From: Sphingomonas aquatilis
Lineage (GTDB): Bacteria; Pseudomonadota; Alphaproteobacteria; Sphingomonadales; Sphingomonadaceae
Assembly (NCBI RefSeq): GCF_014196115.1
Contig: NZ_JACIDB010000001.1
Span: 62,001-126,000 of the forward strand
Reading direction: 5' to 3'
Length of the DNA: 64,000 nt
Shown: piece after piece, positions 8,406 to 16,866 of the stretch
How the letters are laid out: each line of letters opens with the position of its first letter
How positions within the stretch are numbered: the stretch's first letter is position 1
Program-made: the position numbers and the translations under genes
The notes under the pieces: model-generated
Database searches by the model: none
Told to the model about the DNA's origin: nothing
The model's input: only the letters and a program-made list of their open reading frames with translations

Positions 8406-9949
8406 CGTTGCGGGGCCTTCGTCAATGGGGCGGGCGTCGATGGGGCGGGTGCGGGCTGGGGCGGCGGTTCGATGATGCCGCACCGGCGGCCGTCGGGCGC
8501 GGGGCGCAGGCGCGGCGGGGTGGCGCCCATCATCGCCTCGACGCTGGCGAGGCGGCGGGCGCCCCGCCATGTCCAGCCGCGTGAACTGCTCTGTTGCGCG
8601 GTGAGCGTCCGCTGCGCCTCCCAGCGGATCGAGGCGATCGCGTCGCGCGCGGCGGGGTCGCGGGCCGCCTGCTCTAGCCGGGCAAGCGGCAGGATCGCGG
8701 ACGGGCCGAGCGTGTCGAGATAGCACAGGTCGAGGTCGGCGAGCGGCGTGTGGCGGCGGATCGCCATGTCGACATTCCAGGCGGCGGCGGTGGCGCGTAG
8801 ATCGACGAGGGTGCAGCCCGTCAGCACGACCGCGGCGGCGAGTGCGTTGGCGTTGACCAGCCATGCGCTCGATCGGCCGGCGAGCAGCCGCCACAGGATC
8901 AGCACAAGGCCGGTCGCGACCAGCGCCATCCAGATCAGCGCGGACAGGCGCAGTACCGTCATCGAATAGGCATCGACATAATCGAGCGTGCGCAATGCGC
9001 TGGACGCGACCAGCAGCACATTCTGGACGATCCACAATGTCACCAGCCGGCGTATCGCAGGGCTCGCCGCACCGGGGCTGCCCGGGCGGAGCGTCACCAG
9101 CACGAACAGCCCGGCGAGCAGCGCGGTGACGATCAGCGCATAGGCGCCGCGATGCGCATAGTCCGCCATCGTCACGCCGGCGGGCAGGGGCGCGCCGCTC
9201 CACAGGAAGGCGAGGTCGAGCGCGTTCTGGATCGCGAAGATCGTGTTGAAGGTGGCGAGCGACAGGATCAGCGTCGCGCTACCCACTTGCGGCAGGGCCA
9301 AGGTGGGCAGCGTCCCGTCCCAGCCGGTGCCGCGCGGATCGGGGCGCAGCGTCGCCCACACCGGGAGCAGCACGACGATCGCGATGACGCCGCGGAACAG
9401 GACGACGCCGATATCGGGCAGGACCATGCCGGCGAAGGCAGATTCGATCAGTGGATTGGCCTGGGCGAACAGCGTCAGGAACAGCGCGCCGCCCGCGATC
9501 GGCAGGGCCAGCGTGGCGGCGACGGCGCCGGGGCGGATGCCGGGACGGGCGCGGCGCGTGCGGGCGCGCGCGGTGAGGGCGACGTCACGAATCGGCAGCA
9601 GCAGCGCGGTCAGCCCGGTCCAGGCAAGGCGCAGGCCCCAGGCGATCGCGGTGTCGAAGCGTCGCCGCGGCAACAATGCGGCGAGCACGATTGCGACGAG
9701 GAACAGCAGCACGGCGAGCGCGCTGGGATCGTCGAACAATGCGGCGACGAACAGCGTGGCGGCGGCAAGCGCGACCTGCGCCGCGCGGTTGCGGCGGACG
9801 GCCGGCCGGGTCGCCACCAGCGCGACGATCCAGGCGAGCGCGGCGGTCCACAGGAAGGCGGCGGCGTCGAGCACCAGCGCTTCGACGAGGCAGATCACGG
9901 CGGCGGTCGCCGCGATCTTGGCGGACAGGGTGGAGAGACGGTGCGGCAT
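8402..9949 (-). CDS. DUF4173-like multi-pass membrane protein
   Basis: 515 aa. About ten to twelve hydrophobic segments cover residues 1-410, followed by a soluble C-terminal region (NVDMAIRRHTPLADLDLCYLDTLGPSA) resembling the conserved tail of DUF4153/DUF4173 proteins. It is first in a three-gene operon with a response regulator and a sensor kinase, each overlapping the next by 4 nt, so it is probably a sensor accessory or the physiological output of that pathway. No enzymatic motif seen. A CreD-like role is possible by gene order alone. Confidence 0.7.
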   Translation of the reverse strand: MPHRLSTLSAKIAATAAVICLVEALVLDAAAFLWTAALAWIVALVATRPAVRRNRAAQVALAAATLFVAALFDDPSALAVLLFLVAIVLAALLPRRRFDTAIAWGLRLAWTGLTALLLPIRDVALTARARTRRARPGIRPGAVAATLALPIAGGALFLTLFAQANPLIESAFAGMVLPDIGVVLFRGVIAIVVLLPVWATLRPDPRGTGWDGTLPTLALPQVGSATLILSLATFNTIFAIQNALDLAFLWSGAPLPAGVTMADYAHRGAYALIVTALLAGLFVLVTLRPGSPGAASPAIRRLVTLWIVQNVLLVASSALRTLDYVDAYSMTVLRLSALIWMALVATGLVLILWRLLAGRSSAWLVNANALAAAVVLTGCTLVDLRATAAAWNVDMAIRRHTPLADLDLCYLDTLGPSAILPLARLEQAARDPAARDAIASIRWEAQRTLTAQQSSSRGWTWRGARRLASVEAMMGATPPRLRPAPDGRRCGIIEPPPQPAPAPSTPAPLTKAPQR

Positions 9950-10077
9950 GCGGGCATCCTGTGCGAGGGGCGCGGCAGGGATGGCGGGCAGGCGTCGAGG
10001 CGCGATGGCGCGGGGGGTGCTGAGGCGGTGTGCGTGTGGTGCAGATCCGGTGCAGGCGTCGATCGACCGCCCTACGG

Positions 10078-10164
10078 CCGTTCGCGCTGAGCCTGTCGAA
10101 GCGCTGCTGTCCTCAAGTGCGCCGCCCGTCGCGCCCCGCTCTTCGACAGGCTCAGGGCGAACGG
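10078..10164. repeat. Palindromic intergenic repeat, family D
   Basis: CCGTTCGCGCTGAGCCTGTC...GACAGGCTCAGGGCGAACGG inverted pair, just downstream of the MpaB-like gene (minus strand). Confidence 0.85.
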
Positions 10165-10180
10165 GGTGAAACGGATTGCG

Positions 10181-11041
10181 TTAGGCCTGATCCCTGGCCC
10201 GCTTCGCCGAGCCGTCGCGCAAGGCCCATCGCAGTACCGATCCGACGCCCGCCATGCCGGCGCGGACCATCGGGCGGCGGCCGGGCGGCGGCGTGAGGTC
10301 GTGAAGCGTCACGGCCCAGCGCGGCAGCAGGTCGATGCCCGCGGCCATCAGCAGCTTTTGCGCGGAGGCGAGCGCTGGCGCCGCGACGGGCTGGTCGAGC
10401 AGGGCGCGGGCAACCTCGCGCGTGCGATGATCGGCGCGCAGGCGCGGGCGGATCGCGGTAAAATACGCGTCCACCTCGGCGCGGCTGCGTGGGACGTCGC
10501 GGGCGCCGAGCGCTTCGGCGACGCGGGCATATTCGGCGAGATAGCGGTCCTGCTCCGCCGCGGGATAGTCCGGGTCGCGGTAGCGGCGGTGCGCGGCGAG
10601 GAAGCTCGCGACCTCGGCGACATGGACGAAGGTGAGCAGTTCGGGATCGTTCGCGCTATAGGGCGTGCCGTCGGGCAGCGAGCCCGCGACGGAATCATGG
10701 ATGCGGCGGACGCGGGCGATCATCCGCTCCGCCGTCTCGGTCGAGCCATAGGTCGTCGCGGAGATGAATTGCGCGGTGCGCCGCAGCCGGCCGAGCATGT
10801 CGGCGCGGAAGTTGGAATGGTCCCACACGCCCGCCAAGGCGCCGGGGTGCAGCATCTGGAGCAGCAGGGCGGCGACGCCGCCCGCCATCATTGCGGTGAA
10901 GTCGCCATGCACCACCCAAGCGGCCGAGCCGGGGCCGAACAGGCCGTCGTCGCCAGGCGGACGGGTGAGATCGATCGTGCCGTCGTCGAAGCCGACGAGC
11001 CGATGCACTTCGCGCTGGATCGCGCCGCGCAGATCGCTCAT
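10181..11041 (-). CDS. Oxygenase MpaB family protein (DUF2236)
   Basis: 286 aa. It matches the MpaB/DUF2236 family: an N-terminal GPGSAAWVVHGDFTAMMAGG region, LLQMLHPGALAGVWDHS with the conserved His residues, and TYGSTETAERMIARVRRIH, features associated with a heme-binding helical fold (latex-clearing protein and MpaB are characterised relatives). No signal peptide or membrane helix is obvious. An alternative ATG 21 nt upstream (11062) is in frame and neither start has a strong ribosome-binding site. The gene is divergent from the exported methyltransferase-like gene 51 nt away. Substrate unknown. Confidence 0.85.
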   Translation of the reverse strand: MSDLRGAIQREVHRLVGFDDGTIDLTRPPGDDGLFGPGSAAWVVHGDFTAMMAGGVAALLLQMLHPGALAGVWDHSNFRADMLGRLRRTAQFISATTYGSTETAERMIARVRRIHDSVAGSLPDGTPYSANDPELLTFVHVAEVASFLAAHRRYRDPDYPAAEQDRYLAEYARVAEALGARDVPRSRAEVDAYFTAIRPRLRADHRTREVARALLDQPVAAPALASAQKLLMAAGIDLLPRWAVTLHDLTPPPGRRPMVRAGMAGVGSVLRWALRDGSAKRARDQA

Positions 11042-11092
11042 GCTGCTGTCCGTCAATCTCATGCACGTCCAACCGGTTGAGGGGTACAAAAG

Positions 11093-11836
11093 ATGCGGCT
11101 GATCGTATCGATGATCGCAGGCCTTGCGATGACCACCGCCGTCGTGGCGCAGGAAAAGGCTGCGCCCGCCGGCAGTGCGATCGGCCGGGCGCTCGCCGAT
11201 CCTGCGCGCGCCGACCAGTCGGGGGACGATGCGCGGCGCCAGGCGGCGGCGGTGCTCGCCTTTTCGGGTGTGAAGCCGGGCGACGTCGTCATCGATTATC
11301 TGCCGGGTGCCGGATATTGGACGCGCATCTTTTCCGGCATCGTCGGGCCGAAGGGCAAGGTCTATGCGCTGTGGCCGGCGGCGGGGGCGAAATATGCCGC
11401 GAAGACGCTGCCCGCCTTGCAGGCGCGCGGCTTGGCTAACGTGACCGCCGAGGTGCAGCCGACCAACCTGCCGACCGTGCCGCAACCGGTCGACCTGTTC
11501 TGGACGGTGCAGAACTATCACGACATTCCGAATAACGGCGCCGGCGAACCCGCGCTGCGCGCGTTCGACGCGGCGGTGTTCAAGCTGCTGAAAAAGGGCG
11601 GCACCTATGTCGTCATCGACCATGCCGATGCGCCCGGCACCGGCCTGTCGGGCACCGCGACGCGGCACCGCATCGATCCCGCCGTGGTGCGCCAGCAGAT
11701 CGAATCGACGGGCTTCCGCTATGTCGGGTCGAGCAACGTGCTCGCCAACCCCGCGGACGATCATACGAAGAACGTGTTCGATCCGGCGATCCGGGGCAAG
11801 ACCGACCAGTTCGTGATGAAGTTCCGCAAGCCCTGA
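11093..11836 (+). CDS. Exported class I methyltransferase-fold protein
   Basis: 247 aa. A signal peptide (about residues 1-20, cut after VVAQ) precedes a Rossmann-like methyltransferase fold: GDVVIDYLPGAGYWTRIF in the motif I position, GPKGKVYALWP for strand beta-2, and KGGTYVVIDHAD near motif III. Related exported proteins are common in sphingomonads and annotated as methyltransferases. The glycine-rich loop is poor and the usual acidic ribose-binding residue after beta-2 is not obvious. Because SAM is cytosolic, catalysis in the periplasm is doubtful. Monocistronic; family D repeat downstream. Confidence 0.75.
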   Translation: MRLIVSMIAGLAMTTAVVAQEKAAPAGSAIGRALADPARADQSGDDARRQAAAVLAFSGVKPGDVVIDYLPGAGYWTRIFSGIVGPKGKVYALWPAAGAKYAAKTLPALQARGLANVTAEVQPTNLPTVPQPVDLFWTVQNYHDIPNNGAGEPALRAFDAAVFKLLKKGGTYVVIDHADAPGTGLSGTATRHRIDPAVVRQQIESTGFRYVGSSNVLANPADDHTKNVFDPAIRGKTDQFVMKFRKP

Positions 11837-11866
11837 GGGGCGACGCGTCTATCGATCCGTTCGTGC

Positions 11867-11943
11867 TGGGCCTGTCGAAGCACGGCCATTCACGTGCGGT
11901 GCGGGTGTGGTGACGCGCCCTGCGACAGGCTCAGGGCGAATGG
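11867..11943. repeat. Palindromic intergenic repeat, family D (imperfect)
   Basis: CCGTTCGTGCTGGGCCTGTCGAAG against GCGACAGGCTCAGGGCGAATGG, directly downstream of the exported methyltransferase-like gene. Confidence 0.75.
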
Positions 11944-12032
11944 TGGGCGGATAGGCGGCGATATGTCGTCGCGTCCACGAACCTCTCCGTCGTGTGCGGC
12001 GTTGGGCGCTGCATCTGACCAGGAGAATGCGT

Positions 12033-12518
12033 GTGTCGTCACTTGCCAACAGCCTGCCCAAGACCCTGCTCGCCGGCGTCGCCGGGGGGATCGTTGCCAG
12101 TCTGGCGATGGACCTGTTTCAAAAGGGTGTCGCCGCGGTGGTCGACATGGGCGGCAGCAACGACGATCCCGCGACGGTGAAGGCGGCGGACAGCGTCAGC
12201 GCGGCGGTGACGGGCGAGCCGGTGACGCAGAAGCGCCGCGAGAGCGCGGGGGTGCTGGTGCATTATGTGACCGGCGCGGCGCTCGGCGCGGGCTATGCGC
12301 TGGCGGCGCGGGTGTGGCCGGAAACGACGGCGGGGTTCGGCACGGCGTTCGGCGTCGGCGTCGCGACGCTGCTCGACGATGTGGCGGTGCCCGCGTTCGG
12401 CTGGGGACCATCAGCCACCGATACGTCGCCGGCGATCCATGCGTACGGGCTGGCGAGCCACGTCGTGTTCGGGGCGGCGCTGGAGGGAACGCGGCGGTTC
12501 GTCGAGGCGGTGGATTGA
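12033..12518 (+). CDS. DUF1440 (YagU-like) membrane protein
   Basis: 161 aa from the GTG at 12033. The AGGAG at 12021-12025 is only one base from the in-frame ATG at 12027 but has a proper 7-nt spacing to this GTG, which decides the start. Hydrophobic segments (LLAGVAGGIVASLAMDLF; a central glycine/alanine-rich helix; a C-terminal helix) place it in the inner membrane, and the pattern agrees with DUF1440/YagU proteins, of unknown biochemical function (YagU has been linked to acid tolerance in E. coli). No operon partner. Confidence 0.75.
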   Translation: MSSLANSLPKTLLAGVAGGIVASLAMDLFQKGVAAVVDMGGSNDDPATVKAADSVSAAVTGEPVTQKRRESAGVLVHYVTGAALGAGYALAARVWPETTAGFGTAFGVGVATLLDDVAVPAFGWGPSATDTSPAIHAYGLASHVVFGAALEGTRRFVEAVD

Positions 12519-12544
12519 GGCGGGACTATCGCCTCTGACTCAGC

Positions 12545-12646
12545 GTCACCTTGGACGCCGGGGTCCCCTCTGCGGCGACTGAAAACGCAGGAGCCTCTGG
12601 CCAGCCCCCTGAGGCGCGGTGGACCCCGGACCGAGTCCGGGGTGAC
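12545..12646. repeat. Palindromic intergenic repeat, family B
   Basis: A degenerate left arm (GTCACCTTGGACGCCGGGGTCC) and an intact right arm (GGACCCCGGACCGAGTCCGGGGTGAC), between convergent genes. Confidence 0.75.
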
Positions 12647-12671
12647 GTGGTGGATGGGGTAGGCGCCGCGC

Positions 12672-13730
12672 TTATGCCATCGCCGCGCGCAGCGTTGCCC
12701 TGACGCCCGGTGTGCGGGGTTCGTATTCCACGGCGGAATGCAGGCTTTGCGCCATGGCGCGGATCAGCTTGGTGCCGAGGCCGGTGCCCTTGGGCGTCGC
12801 CTCGGCGGGCATGCCGCAGCCGTCATCCTCCACCGCGAGCAGGAAGATGTCGTCGCCGTCGCGGCGCAACAGCACGCGAATCTCACCGCCGACGCCGTCC
12901 GGATAGGCATATTTGCACGCGTTGGTGACGAGTTCGGTGACGATCACGCCCAGCGACACCGCCTTGTCGGTCGGCAGGCGGATCGATTCGGCGACAAGGT
13001 GCAGCGTGTTTGCGCCGTCGTCACACGACAAAGTTTCGTTGAGTTCGTCGATCAGCGACTTCAGATAATCGTGCATGTCGACGCTTTCGACGTCGTTCGC
13101 CGAATACAGCCGGCGGTGGACCTGCGCGATCGCACCGATGCGGCGCTGCGTATCGTCCAGCGCGGCGCGCGCGGCGGGGTCGCTGAGCGCGCCTGCCTGC
13201 AACCGCACCATCGCTGAGACGAGCTGCAGCGAATTGGCGACGCGGTGGTTCACTTCGGACAGCAAGGTCTCGAGCCGCGCGTTGCTGGCGCGCAGATCCT
13301 CTTCGGCGCGCGCCTTTTCCCGCGTCAGGCGGCTACGCTCCAAGACCTGTTCGAAGCTGGCGGTAAGCAGATCGAAGAAGTCTTCGCCCACCGTCTTGAC
13401 GACATAGTCCGCGGCGCCCGCCTTCAACGCGGCGATCGCGATCCGTCCCTCGTCCGATCCGGTGACGTAGACCACCGGTGGCGGCTCGGGCAGCGCCTTC
13501 AGCTGCTCGAGCGTTTCCAGCCCGTCCATTTCCGGCATGTAATGGTCGACCGCGACGAGATCGAACGGCTGGCCCGCCGCCAGCATCACGCCCTCCGCGC
13601 CGCTGTCGGCGACCGTCACGCTATAGCCGCGCCGTTCGAGCGTGCGCGCCGCGAGCCGGCGCAGACCGGCGTCGTCGTCGATATACAGGACGCTGGCGGG
13701 CGCGCTGGGCGGAACCTGGGTCAGGATCAG
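12672..13730 (-). CDS. Receiver-HWE/HisKA_2 hybrid sensor kinase, apparent CTG start
   Basis: 352 aa if started at CTG 13730-13728, which overlaps the upstream stop as CTGA. No ATG, GTG or TTG exists in frame before the receiver acidic motif (VLYIDDD, residues 14-20). The first standard start, GTG at 13619 (residue 38), would delete beta-1 and the Asp pair. Receiver: Asp62 (VAVDHYMP), TGSD, Lys112. Kinase: coiled linker, HisKA_2 His162 (EVNHRVANSLQ), N-box ELVTNACKYAYP and DDGCGMP. Third gene of a signalling operon in which both other junctions are also 4-nt overlaps. Probably phosphorylates a response regulator encoded elsewhere. Confidence 0.85.
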   Translation of the reverse strand: MILTQVPPSAPASVLYIDDDAGLRRLAARTLERRGYSVTVADSGAEGVMLAAGQPFDLVAVDHYMPEMDGLETLEQLKALPEPPPVVYVTGSDEGRIAIAALKAGAADYVVKTVGEDFFDLLTASFEQVLERSRLTREKARAEEDLRASNARLETLLSEVNHRVANSLQLVSAMVRLQAGALSDPAARAALDDTQRRIGAIAQVHRRLYSANDVESVDMHDYLKSLIDELNETLSCDDGANTLHLVAESIRLPTDKAVSLGVIVTELVTNACKYAYPDGVGGEIRVLLRRDGDDIFLLAVEDDGCGMPAEATPKGTGLGTKLIRAMAQSLHSAVEYEPRTPGVRATLRAAMA

Positions 13731-14173
13731 TGTTCCTCGACCTCGGGGACCTGGATCACCGACAGGAACAGGCCGAGCTGGCGGATCGCCTGCGCGAAGC
13801 TTTCGTAATTCACCGGCTTGGTGATGTAGACGTTGCAGCCCAGATCGTAGCAGCGCTGGATCTCGACCTTGTCGTCTGTGGTGGTCAGCACGACGACGGG
13901 GGTGCGCTTCAGGGGGCTGTCCTCTGCCTTGATGCGGGCGAGGATGTCGGTGCCGCTCATGTCGGGCAGGTTAAGGTCGAGCAGCACCAGCGCCGGGCCG
14001 TTCCTGGCGGGGCCGTCGGGCGCCTCGAACAGGAAGTGCAGCGCCTGGTTGCCGTCGGTGAAATGCTTTATGTCGTTGTTGATGCCGGCGCGGCGGATGT
14101 TCTTTTCGATCAGGCGCGCGTGGCCTTCGTCATCCTCGATCATGACGATGCCGACGGATTGATGGGCGTTCAT
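13727..14173 (-). CDS. Single-domain response regulator (Rcp1-like)
   Basis: 148 aa, receiver domain only, no DNA-binding output. Acidic pair in MIEDDEGH, phospho-acceptor Asp66 (VLLDLNLP), Thr in VVLTTTDD and Lys in YITKPVNYESF. The sequence style (EDDEGHARLIEKNIRRAG, long alpha-2/alpha-3 loop) matches the Rcp1 group that partners phytochrome-type and CHASE3-type kinases. The ATG overlaps the stop of the CHASE3 kinase gene; its own stop overlaps the start of the hybrid kinase. Likely a phosphotransfer shuttle between the two kinases. Confidence 0.92.
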   Translation of the reverse strand: MNAHQSVGIVMIEDDEGHARLIEKNIRRAGINNDIKHFTDGNQALHFLFEAPDGPARNGPALVLLDLNLPDMSGTDILARIKAEDSPLKRTPVVVLTTTDDKVEIQRCYDLGCNVYITKPVNYESFAQAIRQLGLFLSVIQVPEVEEH

Positions 14174-15681
14174 GACGCAATGTCCTGGCTGGAAAAGGTG
14201 GCGGGAAGGTTGAGGCGGAAGGTCGACCCTTCGCCCAGCGCGCTATCGACGTCGATCGTGCCGCCGAGGCGATAGGCCAGCGCGCGGACATGCGCCAGCC
14301 CGATCCCCTCGCCGGGCTGGTCCTGTTGGCCCGATCGGCGGAACAGATCGAAGATGCGCTGGTGATCGCGGGCTTCGATGCCGCGGCCGTTGTCGGCGAC
14401 CGACACGATCACGCGATCGCGGCGCTGCTCCGCCGATACGCTGATCGCGCCGGGGCGACCGGGCTGGAGGTATTTGCTCGCATTCTCGATCAGGTTCGAC
14501 AGGATCTGTTCGATCGCGACGCGGTCGGTCACCACGCGCGGCATCGGGCGGATGACGGTGAGCGTGACGCCGCGATCGTCGAGGACGTGGCGGATCGACC
14601 CTTCGATCGTGTCGACCACGGCGGCGAGGTCGATCGCTTCGGGGGTGATGACGCGGCGACCTTCACGCGACAGCTTCAGGATGGCGTTGATCAGCCGGTC
14701 CATCTTCTGCGTCGAGGTGCGGATGAAGCCGATCGCTTCGGGCAGGTCCTCGCGCACCGCCAGCCGCGCATCCTCGGTAACGATATCGGGGCATTGCGCC
14801 TCCGCCTGCTCGACCAATGTGGTGAGCGGCGGAATGACCGCGGCGAGTTCGGCGGTGAAGCCCATCACGTTGACCAGCGGCGAACGCAGGTCGTGGCTGA
14901 CGATATAGGCGAAGCGCTGGATTTCCTCGTTCGCGCGGCTGAGGTCGGCGGTGCGCTCGGTCACCGTCTCTTCGAGCCGCTCGTTGAACGAGCGCAGCGA
15001 ATCGCGCGAGGCGGCAAGGTCGCGCGTGTAGCGCAGCACGGTGAGCAGCGAGGCGAGCACGACGAACGCGAGGATCACCGCGGCGGTGGCAAGGATGCCG
15101 TAGAACAGGCGGACGCTGGCGCGCTGTGCGGCGTTGCGGATCTCGAGCAGCCGGCGTTCCTCGCCGCTCATCCGTTCGAACAGCGCGCGGATCATCATCA
15201 GCCGCCGGATGCTGGTTTCCTGTTCGAATGCGGTCACCGCGTCCGCGCGGCGACCGGCATCGACCAGCGCGATCGTGCGACTGCGCTGGTCGAGCAGGGC
15301 AGCGACCTCGCGTTGCAACAGCGTGAAGCTCGTGACCTGGCGCGGATTGTCGTGGGTCAGCGATTCCAGCCGGGCGAGTGCGGGTGCCAGCGCCGCGCCC
15401 CATTCCCGGTAGGCGTCGCGATAGCGCACGTCGCTGGTCAGCAGATAGCCGCGACGCGAGGCTTCGCTCTGTTCGATCAGGCGCCGTGCGGTGCCGATCG
15501 CCAGTTCCACCTCATAGGTGTGGCCGACCGTTTCAGTGTGCTGTTCGCCACGCGCGGTGGCGAGGCCGGCGGCGATGCCCGCCACGATCAGCGCGGCGAA
15601 ACCCATCACCATGAAGGCGATCAGCACGCGGCCGAAGCGGCCTTCCCTGACGACGAAACGGTTGCGGATGGTGGCGATCAC
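14170..15681 (-). CDS. CHASE3-domain sensor histidine kinase
   Basis: 503 aa, inner membrane. Helix near 19-41, a periplasmic CHASE3-type helical sensor (about 45-190, with EQSEASRRGYLLT and RYRDAYREW), second helix 192-216, a coiled coil (SFNERLEETVTERTADL), HisKA with His263 (VSHDLRSPLVNVMGF), and an ATPase domain (NLIENASKYL, DNGRGIE, GEGIGLAHVRALA). First gene of the three-gene phosphorelay operon. The CHASE3 ligand is not known. A long reading frame opposite this gene is a GC-driven shadow. Confidence 0.92.
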   Translation of the reverse strand: MIATIRNRFVVREGRFGRVLIAFMVMGFAALIVAGIAAGLATARGEQHTETVGHTYEVELAIGTARRLIEQSEASRRGYLLTSDVRYRDAYREWGAALAPALARLESLTHDNPRQVTSFTLLQREVAALLDQRSRTIALVDAGRRADAVTAFEQETSIRRLMMIRALFERMSGEERRLLEIRNAAQRASVRLFYGILATAAVILAFVVLASLLTVLRYTRDLAASRDSLRSFNERLEETVTERTADLSRANEEIQRFAYIVSHDLRSPLVNVMGFTAELAAVIPPLTTLVEQAEAQCPDIVTEDARLAVREDLPEAIGFIRTSTQKMDRLINAILKLSREGRRVITPEAIDLAAVVDTIEGSIRHVLDDRGVTLTVIRPMPRVVTDRVAIEQILSNLIENASKYLQPGRPGAISVSAEQRRDRVIVSVADNGRGIEARDHQRIFDLFRRSGQQDQPGEGIGLAHVRALAYRLGGTIDVDSALGEGSTFRLNLPATFSSQDIAS

Positions 15682-15733
15682 GGGCGCTGCCTTACGCCAG
15701 CGTTACGAACCATTCCAGAGGGGTGAGATTATA

Positions 15734-16492
15734 CTACAGCAAGAGGTCCTGCGCGCTGGCACGTCCCACGGCGCCGCCACCGCTGCGGCGATCCATTTCG
15801 GCATTGGCGGTGAAGCGGATGTCGGGATCGCGATCGGTCAGGAAGGCCATCAGGCTTTCATGGTCGAGCTCGCTCCATGCCTTGCCGCGATAGGGGCCGT
15901 AGCGGACACGCGGGATCAGGCCCGGGGTACGCGACCAGTCGAGGCATTGCGCGAGGCCCGCTTCGTTCAACTGATCGCGCAAATGGTGCGCGGTGACATA
16001 GGCGTCGGGGAAGGCGCGATGGACGGGCAGGCCACGCTGCTGGTCCAGCCCCTCGGGGCGGCGGTAATAGCGCAGCACCTGGTTGGAAAAACTGGGGCTG
16101 TCCGGCCACAGGCGCAGCGCGCACTTCCAGGTGCAGATCCATTCCTGGCCGTGGGTCAGGCTGGGCGTGCAGAATTGCTGTTCAAAGTCCGCCCGATGCG
16201 CGGCGAGCGCGACGCGGCGCGGGTAGGGATCGAGCACGCGGCGTGCGACGTCATGCCACCAGGGTGCGTCGGCGACATCCTCGTCGAGGATGTGGTGGAT
16301 CGCCTGCGTGATCGGCGGGATGGCGCGGCCGGGATTGACGAGGATCGACCCTCCCTCGCCCTGCAATTCCCAGCGGCCATCGGCGCCGAGCGCAACGTCC
16401 TGCCAGCCGATTTCGCACACGCCATGCGCAGGCGGCGCGCTGCCGGTGGTTTCGAGGTCGATGACGCGGACGATCTGGGGCTGGGGACGCAT
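15734..16492 (-). CDS. DnaQ-like 3'-5' exonuclease (DEDD family)
   Basis: 252 aa. The N-terminal exonuclease motif I is VIDLETTG with Asp12 and Glu14; further acidic and His residues (AHRADFEQQF for motif II, HRAFPDAYVTAHHL for motif III) fit the DEDDh fold. The extra C-terminal part after about residue 190 (RVRYGPYRGKAWSELDHESLMAFL) is seen in sphingomonad and rhizobial versions and has no catalytic role I can assign. The start is the ATG just before the motif; upstream in-frame codons run into repeat DNA. Probably repair or RNA/DNA trimming rather than the replicative proofreading subunit. Confidence 0.82.
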   Translation of the reverse strand: MRPQPQIVRVIDLETTGSAPPAHGVCEIGWQDVALGADGRWELQGEGGSILVNPGRAIPPITQAIHHILDEDVADAPWWHDVARRVLDPYPRRVALAAHRADFEQQFCTPSLTHGQEWICTWKCALRLWPDSPSFSNQVLRYYRRPEGLDQQRGLPVHRAFPDAYVTAHHLRDQLNEAGLAQCLDWSRTPGLIPRVRYGPYRGKAWSELDHESLMAFLTDRDPDIRFTANAEMDRRSGGGAVGRASAQDLLL

Positions 16493-16866
16493 TGCTGGGG
16501 TAGATGGGGGATGTGGACGGATTCCGCCAGCATTTGGTGAGGGGGGTGGTGAGCGGTGCTTGCTATGCAGAGGGCATTGCTGTCCGCCCCCTCCGTCACG
16601 CCTTCGGCGCGCCACCTCCCCCTGGCGGGGGAGGACTTTCGTCGTTGGCGTTGACGAGGGTGTGGGGTGTGTGGGGGGCGGGGTGTGGCGTGTGAGAGTA
16701 CGAGACGGTTCGTCTCTCTACTCGTCACCCCGGACTTGGTCCGGGGTCCACCGGGCCGCAAGGGGATGGCAAGAGGCTCAAGCCACCCCCCTCGCCGCGG
16801 AGTGGACCCCGGACCAAGTCCGGGGTGACAGTGTGGGCGGCCGGTGGCAACCCACTCCGCTCCCGA
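16493..16866. other. Intergenic region with repeats
   Basis: 374 nt between the exonuclease and PH-domain genes, both on the minus strand. It holds a half copy of repeat family C (about 16586-16635) and a full family B element (16724-16829). No supported coding region or promoter seen. Confidence 0.7.
16724..16829. repeat. Palindromic intergenic repeat, family B
   Basis: GTCACCCCGGACTTGGTCC... and ...GGACCAAGTCCGGGGTGAC form near-perfect outer arms, lying at the 3' side of the PH-domain gene. Confidence 0.85.

Noticed and set aside
14290..15726. 478-codon plus-strand frame opposite the CHASE3 kinase
   Set aside because: Antisense shadow; the minus-strand gene has all kinase motifs.
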